DNA of 34,824 nt from Paracoccaceae bacterium (GTDB taxonomy: Bacteria > Pseudomonadota > Alphaproteobacteria > Rhodobacterales > Rhodobacteraceae): assembly GCA_902534325.1 (NCBI GenBank), contig CACAPQ010000022.1:1-34824 (forward strand). The letters are read 5' to 3'. Numbering within the stretch: the stretch's first letter is position 1; every line of letters begins with the position of its first letter. The translations under genes were made by a program, and so were the position numbers. Below are positions 26,291 through 34,824 of this stretch, piece by piece. The notes beneath the pieces are model-generated. The model was not told the DNA's origin. It was given only the letters and a program-made list of their open reading frames with translations, and did no database searches.

Positions 26291-27361
26291 ATGATTGAAA
26301 AAAAAGAAATTCTTGAGGAAATGAACAACCGCTCGCGAGAAGTATTTCGTCGGGTAGTAGAAGGTTATTTGACAGATGGTGAGCCTGTTGGATCGAGAAC
26401 CCTTTCGCGAGAATTTAGTGAAGATATTTCTGCTGCAACAATTAGAAATGTTATGCAAGACTTAGAGTTTTTAGGACTACTAGGAAGCCCACATACAAGT
26501 GCTGGCCGAATACCCACTCAGCTAGGCTTACGAATGTTTGTTGATGGCATTTTGGAGGTATCAGAGGTCGATAAAAATGATAGGAAAAAAATTGATAAGA
26601 TAGTTTCAGATGAAACTAATCAAGTAGAAGATATTTTAGATGACATTTCGACAACTTTATCAGGTGTGACCCAAGGAGCCTCGCTTGTTTTAACACCAAA
26701 ACGCGAAGCTCCAATTAAGCATGTGGAGTTTTTACCTTTATCAACAAGCCAAGCTCTTGTTGTCTTAGTTTTTGCTGACGGTCATGTTGAAAATCGGCTA
26801 TTTAAGCCCCCACCGGGTCAAACGCCAAGCTCTATGAAAGAAGCAGCAAATTTTTTAAATGCTATAATGGAGGGAAACACACTAAGCGAAGCTAAAAAAT
26901 TAATCAAAAATGAAATCGATTTCAGACGGCAAGAGCTTGATAATTTGGCTCGTGACTTAGTACAGAGTGGTTTAGCACTGTGGGAGGATACTGAAGAACG
27001 TCACGAACGATTAATTGTTAAAGGAAGAGCAAATCTCCTAAATGAATCTTCACAACAAGAAGACTTAGATAGAATAAAAAATCTATTTGACGATTTGGAA
27101 CGAAAACGCGATATAGCAGACTTCTTAGAGCTTACTGAAAAGGGTGAGGGGGTAAGAATTTTTATAGGGTCTGAAAACAAACTTTTTTCTTTAACGGGTT
27201 CATCTTTAGTTGTTTCTCCTTATATGAATTCGGATCGTAAGATTATTGGTGCTGTAGGAGTAATAGGACCTACAAGATTAAACTATGGTCGGATAGTTCC
27301 TGTGGTGGATTATACCGCGCAACTGGTTGGAAAAATGATTGCTGACCGAAATAAGAGGTGA
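26291..27361 (+). CDS. hrcA: Heat-inducible transcription repressor HrcA
   Basis: Represses groESL and sometimes dnaK by binding the CIRCE operator. An N-terminal winged helix (RSREVFRRVVEGYLTDGEPVGSRTLS, then ISAATIRNVMQDLEFLGLL and SPHTSAGRIPTQLG) is followed by the GAF-like dimerisation region with GAVGVIGPTRLNYGRIVPVVDY at the end. Length is about 356 residues. The frame is open into rph, but homology starts near ATG 26291; ATG 26321 (MNNRSREVF) has a better GAGG and is an alternative. No CIRCE repeat is seen in the gap upstream, so autoregulation is not evident. grpE follows three bases later. Confidence 0.94.
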   Translation: MIEKKEILEEMNNRSREVFRRVVEGYLTDGEPVGSRTLSREFSEDISAATIRNVMQDLEFLGLLGSPHTSAGRIPTQLGLRMFVDGILEVSEVDKNDRKKIDKIVSDETNQVEDILDDISTTLSGVTQGASLVLTPKREAPIKHVEFLPLSTSQALVVLVFADGHVENRLFKPPPGQTPSSMKEAANFLNAIMEGNTLSEAKKLIKNEIDFRRQELDNLARDLVQSGLALWEDTEERHERLIVKGRANLLNESSQQEDLDRIKNLFDDLERKRDIADFLELTEKGEGVRIFIGSENKLFSLTGSSLVVSPYMNSDRKIIGAVGVIGPTRLNYGRIVPVVDYTAQLVGKMIADRNKR

Positions 27362-27364
27362 CAA

Positions 27365-27925
27365 ATGGCTGAGCAAAAAAAAGAAGAGTTTCTGGACGAG
27401 GTTGAAGAAGCTGAATTAGACCAAGATGAATTAATAGATATTGATGCAGAAGCAGCTGAGCTAGAAAAACTGGATGAAGTTACAGCGGAGCGAGATGATT
27501 ATCGTGATAGGTTTATGAGGGCGCTGGCTGACGCAGAAAATGCTCGAAAAAGGGCAGATAAAGATCGAAAGGAAGCAGAGAACTACGGTGGATCTAAACT
27601 GGCGAGAGACCTTTTGCCAATCTATGATAATATGAAAAGAGCCGTTGATTCTATAACTGCCGATCAAAAAGAAATTGTTGGTTCCGTCATTGAAGGTGTT
27701 GAGTTAACGATGAGAGAACTTTTAAACGTTTTTTCAAAACATGGGATAAAACCCATATCTCCGGAAATTGGTGATAAATTTGATCCCCAGCTACACGAGG
27801 CAATGTTTGAGGCCCCTGTTCCTGGCACAAAAGCTGGTGATATTATAGAAGTCTCTTCTGAAGGTTTTATGTTATATGATCGCTTGTTGCGCCCCGCTCA
27901 TGTCGGAGTGTCATCGAGCAACTAA
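27365..27925 (+). CDS. grpE: Nucleotide-exchange factor GrpE
   Basis: Releases ADP from DnaK and acts as a thermosensor of the chaperone cycle. An acidic, Glu-rich N-terminus and a long coiled coil (about 25-80) precede the conserved DLLPIYDNMKRAV and the C-terminal beta domain with GDKFDPQLHEAMFEAP. Length is 186 residues. It begins three bases after hrcA, a common alphaproteobacterial heat-shock pair. dnaK and dnaJ are not in this window. Convergent with mutS, four bases apart. Confidence 0.96.
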   Translation: MAEQKKEEFLDEVEEAELDQDELIDIDAEAAELEKLDEVTAERDDYRDRFMRALADAENARKRADKDRKEAENYGGSKLARDLLPIYDNMKRAVDSITADQKEIVGSVIEGVELTMRELLNVFSKHGIKPISPEIGDKFDPQLHEAMFEAPVPGTKAGDIIEVSSEGFMLYDRLLRPAHVGVSSSN

Positions 27926-27929
27926 CCTC

Positions 27930-30551
27930 TTAATTTTTCTGGGTTTCTTTTAGCTTGTAGAGAAACTCCAAAGCGTCCCTAGGTGATGTGTTGTCTAAAT
28001 TTATGTTTCTTATTTCTTCGTGAAGCGGGTCTACTTTTTTCTCCGTAGGTTCATGAAAATTTTGATCGTTGGAAAATAAGGGAAGATCGTTTATTAGCCC
28101 CTTTAAGTTTGATTGGCCTTGGTAGTGCCCCTTTTCAAGCTTTTCTAATATCAGTTTTGATCTTTTTATTACAGTCTCTGGCAAGCCAGCGAGCTTGGCG
28201 ACTTGAACTCCGTAGGACCGATCCGCGGCTCCTCTTATAACTTCATGTAAAAATACAACCTCACCTTCCCATTCTTTGACGGAAACAGTAGAGTTCTCTA
28301 ATCGATCCATTTCAACTGACAAATGGGTTAATTCATGATAATGTGTAGCAAATAGTGCTCGAGCCTTATTTACATTGTGCAAATGCTCTAAAGTAGCCCA
28401 AGCAATTGATAGGCCGTCATATGTTGCAGTTCCTCTACCAATTTCGTCTAGTATTACAAAAGAGTTTTCATCAGCTTGGTTTAGGATAGATGCGGTTTCC
28501 ACCATTTCGACCATAAAGGTAGATCGACCCCTAGCTAAATCGTCTGACGCACCTACTCGGCTAAAAAGCTGCGATACAATACCTATTTTGGCTGAAGTGG
28601 CAGGAACGAAACAACCAATTTGAGCCAATAAAACGATGATAGCATTTTGTCTCAGAAAAGTTGATTTTCCAGACATATTTGGCCCAGTAAGCAGGCAGAT
28701 TTTTCCATCGTTTAAGGTACATTCATTTGAAATAAATGCCTTCCCCTCTTTTTTAAGAGCGTGTTCAACTACAGGATGGCGCCCACCAGAAATTTCAAAA
28801 TTCTGTGATAAATCAACAGCGGGTTTAACCCAAGACTCATTTTTAGCTAGCACAGAAAAGGCAACAGCGAGATCTATTTCTGATAAATAATCGGCAACAT
28901 CGGCGATACATTGGCCATATTTTAATATTCTATCGCACAAATCCTTGAAGGTTTGTTTTTCTATCTCCAGAGAATGACTGGCAGCGTTTAAAATCTTAGT
29001 TTCAATCGCAGAAAGCTCAACAGTTGAAAAACGAACCTGATTTGCTGTTGTTTGTCTATGGATAAAGGTATCAGACAAAGGGGGTGATAACATGCGCTCG
29101 GCATGGGTGGCTGGTGTTTCGATAAAATATCCGAGAACATTGTTATGTTTTATTTTAAGAGACTGAATGCCAGCGGTTTTCACATAGCCCATTTGCATCT
29201 CGGCAATGATCTTTTTCCCTTCGTTTTTTAGTCTTCTGGCTTCATCTAATTTGGGATCAAAACCCTCTCTAATAAATCCGCCGTCTCTTGCCAATATAGG
29301 CGGTTCATCCACAAGGGCTTCGGACATTAAGTCTAAAAATTTGTCTTTTTCTGGAAAGATAGCCGACTTCTCTCTAATGAGTTTTGGCAAAGTGAAACCT
29401 GAAAGCATCTTTGATATAGTGGAGGATTGTAGCAATCCATTTCTAATAGACACCAGGTCTCTTGGGCCAGCCCTTTCCAATGAAATTCTGGATAATGCTC
29501 TATCTAAATCAGGAACTTTTCTGAGTTCTGACCGAAGGCTAGATGATAAGTCTGCATAAGCTATCATAAAATCTAGACCGTTTAATCTTTTTTCTATTTC
29601 ATCTAGATTAGTAGAGGGGGCAGACACTCTTTTTTCTAATAATCTTGCCCCACCTGATGTTAAAGTATGATCAATTACCGAAAGAAGTGAGCCAGATTTA
29701 TTTCCAGAAGAAAGCCCCTTTGTTAGCTCTAAGTTTTTTCTAGTTGCTGTATCTATAGTCATAAAGGATGAGTTTAGTTCGCGCCTTGGTCTTGATAATG
29801 ATGGGAGCTTGCCCTTTTGTGTTATTTGTAAATATTCTATGATGGCTCCCATAGATGATAGTTCAGCCCTAGTGAAGGTTCCCAAGCCATCGACGGTCTC
29901 AACGTTAAAGGTTTTTTTTAAACGTTCTCGCGCGGAACTGCTGTCAAAAGCGGAATTTCCAAGCTCCGTTACACTGATACCAAACTCCTCTGCTAGATCC
30001 CGATGCGCTTTCGCTAAGTCTTCAGAGAGCAGAATTTCACTAGGAGAAAGTCTGGTTAATTCCGAGGCTAATCTTTCTGGCTTTATGCTAGAAATGTAAA
30101 AAGAACCCGTTGAAATATCGATCCAAGAAACTGATGCTTCTTCGTGTACCAAAGAATAAGAAGCCAGGTAGTTACTTTTCTTAGCGTCTAACAAGTTATC
30201 TTCTGTTATGGTTCCAGGGGTGACTAGCCTTACAACCTCTCTTCTAACTACAGCTTTGTAACCTCTTTTTTTTGCTTCTTCTGGGCTTTCCATTTGCTCA
30301 CAAATTGCAACGCGAAAACCTTTGTTTATTAATGTGTAAATATAGTTTTCTGCAGAATGATGAGGGACCCCACACATTGGTATATCTTCTCCACTATGCT
30401 TTCCTCGTTTTGTTAAAGCGATATCTAACGCGCTTGATGCAACTTTAGCATCTTCAAAAAATAACTCATAGAAATCGCCCATTCTGTAGAACAATAAAGC
30501 CTCAGAATAGTCAGATTTAATTTCCATGTATTGCGACATCATTGGTGTCAC
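27930..30551 (-). CDS. mutS: DNA mismatch repair protein MutS
   Basis: Recognises mismatches and small loops and recruits MutL. The N-terminal mismatch-binding domain includes FYRMGDFYELFFEDA, with the Phe-x-Glu-type wedge further upstream in the usual form; the ATPase has Walker A TGPNMSGKST, a FSRVGASDDLARGRSTFMVEM signature and LDEIGRGTATYDG. Length is 873 residues. The start is GTG 30551 with GGGAG seven bases upstream; ATG 30542 has no well-spaced site. It is leftward, convergent with grpE, and followed upstream by msrA in the same direction. Confidence 0.97.
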   Translation of the reverse strand: MTPMMSQYMEIKSDYSEALLFYRMGDFYELFFEDAKVASSALDIALTKRGKHSGEDIPMCGVPHHSAENYIYTLINKGFRVAICEQMESPEEAKKRGYKAVVRREVVRLVTPGTITEDNLLDAKKSNYLASYSLVHEEASVSWIDISTGSFYISSIKPERLASELTRLSPSEILLSEDLAKAHRDLAEEFGISVTELGNSAFDSSSARERLKKTFNVETVDGLGTFTRAELSSMGAIIEYLQITQKGKLPSLSRPRRELNSSFMTIDTATRKNLELTKGLSSGNKSGSLLSVIDHTLTSGGARLLEKRVSAPSTNLDEIEKRLNGLDFMIAYADLSSSLRSELRKVPDLDRALSRISLERAGPRDLVSIRNGLLQSSTISKMLSGFTLPKLIREKSAIFPEKDKFLDLMSEALVDEPPILARDGGFIREGFDPKLDEARRLKNEGKKIIAEMQMGYVKTAGIQSLKIKHNNVLGYFIETPATHAERMLSPPLSDTFIHRQTTANQVRFSTVELSAIETKILNAASHSLEIEKQTFKDLCDRILKYGQCIADVADYLSEIDLAVAFSVLAKNESWVKPAVDLSQNFEISGGRHPVVEHALKKEGKAFISNECTLNDGKICLLTGPNMSGKSTFLRQNAIIVLLAQIGCFVPATSAKIGIVSQLFSRVGASDDLARGRSTFMVEMVETASILNQADENSFVILDEIGRGTATYDGLSIAWATLEHLHNVNKARALFATHYHELTHLSVEMDRLENSTVSVKEWEGEVVFLHEVIRGAADRSYGVQVAKLAGLPETVIKRSKLILEKLEKGHYQGQSNLKGLINDLPLFSNDQNFHEPTEKKVDPLHEEIRNINLDNTSPRDALEFLYKLKETQKN

Positions 30552-30631
30552 GATGGTTCTCCCAAGCTCTAAAATAGTCTAACACTTGTTTCGCTGTGTA
30601 AAAGCTGAAAAACTCCGGCCATAGATGTTTG

Positions 30632-31288
30632 TCAATTCAAGAATGCATCTTTGCCCCAAACCTCTTTGAGGCGCTCATCTCTCCCGCAGGCGGAACGGTA
30701 TCTTTTGTAAGCATTTTTTTGTTTGATTGGGCCAAATCTAGTCAATACCAGATTCTCGCCCTTGTAATAGTCTTGATGATATTTCTCGGCAGTAAAAAAT
30801 TTGCTCACTTCTAAAATAGGGGTAACAATCTTTTCACCCAGAATTGCCTCTGCCTCTAGAAGGGCATTTTTTGCAATTAAAATTTGATTTGGTTTGGCAA
30901 AAATAGCTGACTTATAGCTATGACCCCGATCACAGAACTGTCCACCAGCATCAGTAGGGTCTATAGAACGGAAAAATTTATATAAAATATTTTTTGTTGT
31001 AATTATTTCCGGATCAAAGTGAATAATTACGGCTTCATAGTGTCCTGTGCCACCTTTTACGACCTGCTTGTAGGTCGGATTTTCTACAAACCCACCAGTG
31101 TAACCAGAAATGACCTCACTGACCCCGTTCACTTTTTCAAAATCAGCTTCCACACACCAAAAGCACCCACCTGCCAAGATTATAGAGTCTTTTGATTGTG
31201 CGCGTAGAGTAAGGTTTCCTAAAAAAGGACTTATTTGTGTTGTTATTGTTAAAAATAAAATAAAGATGGTTTTTAATATTTTATGCAT
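30632..31288 (-). CDS. msrA: Exported peptide-methionine (S)-S-oxide reductase
   Basis: Repairs S-methionine sulfoxide in proteins. The motif GGCFWC is at residues 40-45, with Cys42 as the catalytic residue; GYTGG, GTGHYEAV, FFRSIDPTDAGGQFCDRGHSY and KYHQDYY follow. Unlike the cytosolic form it begins with a basic, hydrophobic segment (MHKILKTIFILFLTITT) and a plausible cleavage site near residue 30, so it is predicted to be periplasmic. ATG 31288 has AGGA seven bases upstream. No msrB or msrPQ is adjacent. Confidence 0.93.
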   Translation of the reverse strand: MHKILKTIFILFLTITTQISPFLGNLTLRAQSKDSIILAGGCFWCVEADFEKVNGVSEVISGYTGGFVENPTYKQVVKGGTGHYEAVIIHFDPEIITTKNILYKFFRSIDPTDAGGQFCDRGHSYKSAIFAKPNQILIAKNALLEAEAILGEKIVTPILEVSKFFTAEKYHQDYYKGENLVLTRFGPIKQKNAYKRYRSACGRDERLKEVWGKDAFLN

Positions 31289-31426
31289 AAAGCTTTCCTG
31301 AGATTATTAAATATAGGCATAGGGTAAAAAAAGCTTTTGCCAACCTAGAAATTTTGAAAGATCAACGAGAAATACTTCTTGGCATAAATTAACTTACCTA
31401 ATAGCAATATCGAAAAAGGGGTAAAA

Positions 31427-32335
31427 ATGACAGTAACCGTTTCCACACACCAGTCAGAGGAAGATATCAGAAATGAAGATATTTTAATCTATTTAAACGG
31501 GAAAATATTGCCAAAAAATGAGGCGGTGGTAAGCGTTTATGATAGTGGATTTATGTTGGGAGACGGCGTTTGGGAGGGATTACGGCTATATAATAATAGA
31601 TGGGCCTTTTGCGGTGAACATGTGGATAGGCTGTTTGAAGCAGCATTAGCGATAGATTTAGAAATTGGTTTAAGTAAATCAGAAATTATTGACGCTCTTA
31701 TCAAGACTCAAAGCTCCAATGGTATGGTAAACAACGCCCATGCTAGGCTTATGATAACTCGGGGACCTAAAAAAAGACCCTTTCAACATCCAGCATTATC
31801 ACAAGACGGGCCTACATTTGTTATTATTATGGAGCACTCTGTTCCCAAAATACCAAGGCCCATATCTTTAGCGACAGTGCCTCATTTGAGGGGTTTACCA
31901 ATGACGCAAGACCCAAAGTTAAACAGCCATTCAAAACTTAACTGCATATTAGCTTGCATAGCAGCAGAGAAGGCTGGTGCGGACGAGGCGCTAATGCTTG
32001 ATATTAATGGCTTCGTGAACACGACGAATGCCTGCAATTTTTTTATAGTTAAAAAAGATGAAGTCTGGACCAGTACAGGTGACTACTGCATGAACGGAAT
32101 TACTAGGCAAAAGGTGATAGATATCTGTAGATCAGACGGTATACCAGTATACGAGAAAAACTTTTCTTTAGTCGATACGTACAGTGCGGAAGAGGCTTTT
32201 CTTACGGGGACTTTTGGGGCGCAAACCCCAGTGGGATCTATTGATGGAAGAAGTATAGGTAAAGGCGAATTAGGTCCAATCACAGAACGCATTAGAAAGC
32301 TTTATAAGCTATTAATTAAAAAAGAGTGTGCATGA
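31427..32335 (+). CDS. Class IV PLP aminotransferase (branched-chain or D-amino-acid type)
   Basis: A fold-type IV aminotransferase of 302 residues. Seen: GDGVWEGLRLYNNR near residue 45, the PLP lysine in NSHSKLNCILACIAA (a SLNYL-like region), EALMLDINGFVNTTNACNFF, and LTGTFGAQTPVGSIDGR near the C-terminus for phosphate binding. It could be a BCAT, D-alanine aminotransferase or ADC lyase relative; sequence does not settle which. The start has AAAGGGG upstream. It overlaps the sulfotransferase-like gene by four bases and so is almost certainly co-translated with it. Confidence 0.9.
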   Translation: MTVTVSTHQSEEDIRNEDILIYLNGKILPKNEAVVSVYDSGFMLGDGVWEGLRLYNNRWAFCGEHVDRLFEAALAIDLEIGLSKSEIIDALIKTQSSNGMVNNAHARLMITRGPKKRPFQHPALSQDGPTFVIIMEHSVPKIPRPISLATVPHLRGLPMTQDPKLNSHSKLNCILACIAAEKAGADEALMLDINGFVNTTNACNFFIVKKDEVWTSTGDYCMNGITRQKVIDICRSDGIPVYEKNFSLVDTYSAEEAFLTGTFGAQTPVGSIDGRSIGKGELGPITERIRKLYKLLIKKECA

Positions 32336-33048
32336 TTAATTTAGCAGTGTGGTCTGGACCGAGAAATATTTCAACAGCCTTAATGTATTCATTTGGTAAT
32401 CGAGACGATTTCGAAATAATCGATGAGCCGTTTTATGGAAATTATCTGATTGAAACGGGTTTAGATCATCCAATGCGAGAAGAAATTATGTTATCGCAAC
32501 CAGAAAATGTCACAGGCGTGATAGATAATTTGACAAAAGATAGATCAATTATTGGGAAAAATTTATACCAAAAGCATATGACTCATCATATGGTTTGTTC
32601 CGTTCCACGAGGTTGGCTTGACCAAGTAAAACACGTTTTTTTACTTAGACATCCTGCAAGAGTAATTTCGAGTTTTGCAAAAAAATACAACAAAATCAGT
32701 GAGCAAGATATTGGTTTTAAAAAACAAGTGGAGCTTTTTTTGGAAATTACAGAACGTGGCTTAAACCCTATTGTTGTAAATTCTGAAGACATCCGAAAGA
32801 AACCCGAAGAGACACTTACAAAACTATGTGATAGAATTAATTTAGGCTTTCAAAAGTCGATGCTGTCTTGGTCAAAGGGTGGGCATATAAAAGATGGTGT
32901 TTGGGCTTCACATTGGTACGGGTCAGCACATAAATCTACCGGGTTTTCTGGTCCAGAAGATAAGCTGCCAAATTTGAAAGGAAGAAACGCAAATCTAGCA
33001 GAAGCTTCTATGCCTTTTTATAGTTCTCTATTAAAGTTTGCTATTTAA
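32332..33048 (+). CDS. Sulfotransferase-like P-loop protein
   Basis: A 238-residue protein of the sulfotransferase fold. The 5'-phosphosulfate-binding loop is WSGPRNISTALMYSFG at residues 8-23, and a 3'-phosphate-binding LRHPARVISSF is near residue 105, both fitting PAPS binding. The acceptor is unknown. ATG 32332 overlaps the aminotransferase stop as ATGA with AAGAG upstream; the GTG two codons earlier is less likely. From memory, plant BCAT-like proteins of about 550 residues fuse an equivalent P-loop domain to a class IV aminotransferase, which would argue that the two act together. It is not certain that it transfers sulfate. Confidence 0.8.
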   Translation: MINLAVWSGPRNISTALMYSFGNRDDFEIIDEPFYGNYLIETGLDHPMREEIMLSQPENVTGVIDNLTKDRSIIGKNLYQKHMTHHMVCSVPRGWLDQVKHVFLLRHPARVISSFAKKYNKISEQDIGFKKQVELFLEITERGLNPIVVNSEDIRKKPEETLTKLCDRINLGFQKSMLSWSKGGHIKDGVWASHWYGSAHKSTGFSGPEDKLPNLKGRNANLAEASMPFYSSLLKFAI

Positions 33049-33053
33049 AAAGA

Positions 33054-33740
33054 ATGAAGCCTGTTTTTTCAACATCTGAACCACCCATACTCAAGGTTAA
33101 TGGAAAAAACCATGGGTACCCAGTAAGAAGAATTTTCTGTGTTGGTAGAAATTATGTTGAACATGTTCTTGAACTTGGAAATAAGGTAGAAAAAAAACAG
33201 CCGTTTTATTTTACTAAATCAGCATTTTCATTATTGGGATCAGAAAAAAACCTTACCTATCCCCCTATGACAAATGAATTACATCACGAGGTAGAATTGG
33301 TTGTTGCTCTTGCAAAACCACTTCAAAAAGCAAAAAGGGAAGACCTAGAGGGTTCCATATTTGGGTATGCTTGTGGCCTAGACATGACTAGGCGTGATTT
33401 ACAAAGTTTAGCAAAAAAACAGGGTAAACCGTGGGATATGTCAAAAGATTTTGATGGTTCTGCTATAATAGGGGAAATCACAGAGGCTAAAAAAGTTCCC
33501 AAAATAAAAAATGCAAATCTAAAGTTGTTTTTGAATAATAAACTTCAGCAGCACGGACAAATCCCAGATATGATCCATTCCGTCGACGAAATACTTTTGG
33601 ATTTATCGAAATATACTCAATTAATTCCTGGAGATATAATAATGACTGGCACACCATCAGGTGTTAGTTCAGTGAAAAAAGGTGATTTGCTTGTTGCAAA
33701 AATAGATGGCTTAACAGACTTAAAAGTAAAAATAACGTAA
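33054..33740 (+). CDS. Fumarylacetoacetate hydrolase (FAH) family protein
   Basis: A 228-residue protein of the FAH/2-oxo-hydrolase superfamily, whose members cleave C-C bonds of diketo acids or decarboxylate/isomerise oxo-acids. Seen: CVGRNYVEHVLELG, metal-ligand region ELHHEVELVVAL, the FGYACGLDMTRRDLQ segment and GDIIMTGTPSGVSSVKKGD. The substrate cannot be read. It begins five bases after the sulfotransferase-like gene and ends seven bases from the convergent BKACE gene, so it is the third gene of the rightward operon. Confidence 0.9.
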   Translation: MKPVFSTSEPPILKVNGKNHGYPVRRIFCVGRNYVEHVLELGNKVEKKQPFYFTKSAFSLLGSEKNLTYPPMTNELHHEVELVVALAKPLQKAKREDLEGSIFGYACGLDMTRRDLQSLAKKQGKPWDMSKDFDGSAIIGEITEAKKVPKIKNANLKLFLNNKLQQHGQIPDMIHSVDEILLDLSKYTQLIPGDIIMTGTPSGVSSVKKGDLLVAKIDGLTDLKVKIT

Positions 33741-33747
33741 TAATTGT

Positions 33748-34575
33748 CTAACCTGAGAGGCCAAGTAAATTTCTAGCTTCTTGTGAGGTCGCAACGGGTC
33801 TGTTGTGCTTCTCACATAATTCAACAGCTCGCTTAACAAGTGCTGCATTAGATGGTGCTAGGGTAGTCTTATCAAGCCGAACATTATCCTCCATACCAAC
33901 CCTTGTATGTCCGCCAGCTTGAATAGACCATTCGTTAACTAGTATTTGGTTTGCACCTATTCCCGCTCCACACCATTCTGATTTTGGAGCACGTTTCTGC
34001 ATTAATTCAACATAAAAATTGAATATAGTTTTATCTGCTGGCATAGCGTTTTTTATACCCATTACGAACTGAACATATAAATCGCCAAATAGCAGTCCCT
34101 TAGAGTGCATATCGATAGCATTAATTATATGTGAAAGATCGAAGGCCTCTACTTCGGGCATAATTTTGTGGATGCGCATTTGCTCTGCTAACCAAAGAAT
34201 TAGTTCTGGTGAGTTTTCATAAACTCGTGTTGGAAAATTGTTAGAACCTACTGATAAAGATGCCATATCTGGCTTTAATGGCAACATTCCACCCCGTTCT
34301 TTTCCAGAACCAGATCTTCCACCTGTTGAAAACTGAATAATCATACCTGGGCAATGCTTTGAAATACCATCCTTTAGCAAAGAGAACTTTTCTGGATCAG
34401 ATGTTGGTGTTTCATCTTCGTTTCTAACATGAGCGTGGCATATGGTTGCTCCTGCTTCGAAAGCTTCATGTGTACTTTCTATCTGTTCAGATATCGAAAT
34501 TGGCACATTAGGGTTGTCTTTCTTTTTTGGAACAGATCCAGTGATTGCAACACAAATAATACATGGTTTGCTCAT
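33748..34575 (-). CDS. Beta-keto acid cleavage enzyme (BKACE, DUF849)
   Basis: A zinc-dependent enzyme of 275 residues that condenses a beta-keto acid with acetyl-CoA to give acetoacetate and a CoA ester. The zinc ligands His47 and His49 lie in CHAHVRNEDE; Ser83 is in QFSTGG, Glu143 in PEVEAFD, and Arg225, Glu229, Asp230 in TRVGMED. These match the pattern known from 3-keto-5-aminohexanoate cleavage enzyme, so the protein should be active. The substrate subgroup is not assigned. It is convergent with the FAH gene and divergent from the EamA transporter gene. Confidence 0.9.
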   Translation of the reverse strand: MSKPCIICVAITGSVPKKKDNPNVPISISEQIESTHEAFEAGATICHAHVRNEDETPTSDPEKFSLLKDGISKHCPGMIIQFSTGGRSGSGKERGGMLPLKPDMASLSVGSNNFPTRVYENSPELILWLAEQMRIHKIMPEVEAFDLSHIINAIDMHSKGLLFGDLYVQFVMGIKNAMPADKTIFNFYVELMQKRAPKSEWCGAGIGANQILVNEWSIQAGGHTRVGMEDNVRLDKTTLAPSNAALVKRAVELCEKHNRPVATSQEARNLLGLSG

Positions 34576-34662
34576 TAAGCTTTTTCTACTTTCAATAATG
34601 ATTTATTTTTATTGTTGGATCACTAAACCATTTTAAATAAGTTCGAGCAAGGTTCGAGATGT

Positions 34663-34824
34663 ATGATAAATAAAAAGCGACTGTCAATTTTAACAGTGAT
34701 TTTAGCGGCAATTTTGTGGGGCTCAACAGGAACTGTTCAAGCGCTTATTCCTGAATATAAAGAGCCCTTGGTTATAGGCGCTGTGCGTCTCTATGTGGCA
34801 GCAATTTTTCTATTTTTAATATCG
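34663..34824 (+). CDS. EamA/DMT-family transporter, 3' end outside window
   Basis: Only the first 54 codons are visible. The sequence has a short basic start, then hydrophobic LSILTVILAAILWGSTGTVQ, which is the first membrane helix and loop of the drug/metabolite transporter family, then a second segment beginning VGAVRLYVAAIFLFL. Many such proteins export amino acids or their derivatives. It is divergent from the BKACE gene and points out of the window, so its link to that enzyme is only suggested. Confidence 0.75.
   Translation, partial: MINKKRLSILTVILAAILWGSTGTVQALIPEYKEPLVIGAVRLYVAAIFLFLIS

Noticed and set aside
31289-31426. Sigma-70 promoter before the aminotransferase (TTGGCA with TAATAG)
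   Set aside because: Spacing is only 14 bases, and no better pair was found, so it is not listed.

Overview
The window looks like a stretch of chromosome from an AT-rich alphaproteobacterium, most likely a pelagic marine member of the Rhodobacterales (Roseobacter-like). That is an inference from gene order (tim44, fxsA, secB, dnaQ, coaE, aroE, maf, then rho, mnmE, mnmG, rsmG, parA, parB), from the dapD/dapE cluster, from the ALDH16-type aldehyde dehydrogenase, and from low GC with very short intergenic gaps. No tRNA, rRNA, CRISPR array, insertion sequence or prophage was seen.

Left part (1-16492): the 3' part of a two-domain aldehyde dehydrogenase; a convergent pair of rnr and a leaderless MltB-type lytic transglycosylase; a lysine/peptidoglycan-precursor cluster (dapD, a small conserved protein, a HAD phosphatase, dapE, a TIGR04282-like glycosyltransferase); a threonine/serine dehydratase; rpe; a CoxG-like protein; an Smr protein; a Tim44-like protein; fxsA; secB; and the tightly overlapping dnaQ-coaE-aroE-maf operon.

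Centre (16493-16936): the only large intergenic gap, very AT-rich, with one perfect DnaA box and a facing pair of one-mismatch boxes. Of the genes to its left 15 of 19 run leftward, and of those to its right 12 of 18 run rightward. It is the best candidate for the chromosomal replication origin (oriC).

Right of it (16937-23695): rho, mnmE, mnmG, rsmG, parA, parB. Two perfect 16-bp parS centromere sites lie inside coding sequence, one across the mnmG start and one inside the 5' end of rsmG, about 2.8 and 4.7 kb from the putative oriC. ParA, ParB, parS and the origin thus form a compact origin-segregation locus in which the centromere sequence is also read as protein code.

Then follow a proteostasis and nucleotide-quality block (hemW, rdgB and rph leftward; hrcA and grpE rightward), mutS, and an exported MsrA. 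At the right end (31427-34824) is an accessory-looking set: class IV aminotransferase, sulfotransferase-like protein, FAH-family protein, a convergent BKACE (DUF849) enzyme and the start of an EamA transporter. This last set is the least explained part of the window and may be an uncharacterised amino/keto-acid pathway.
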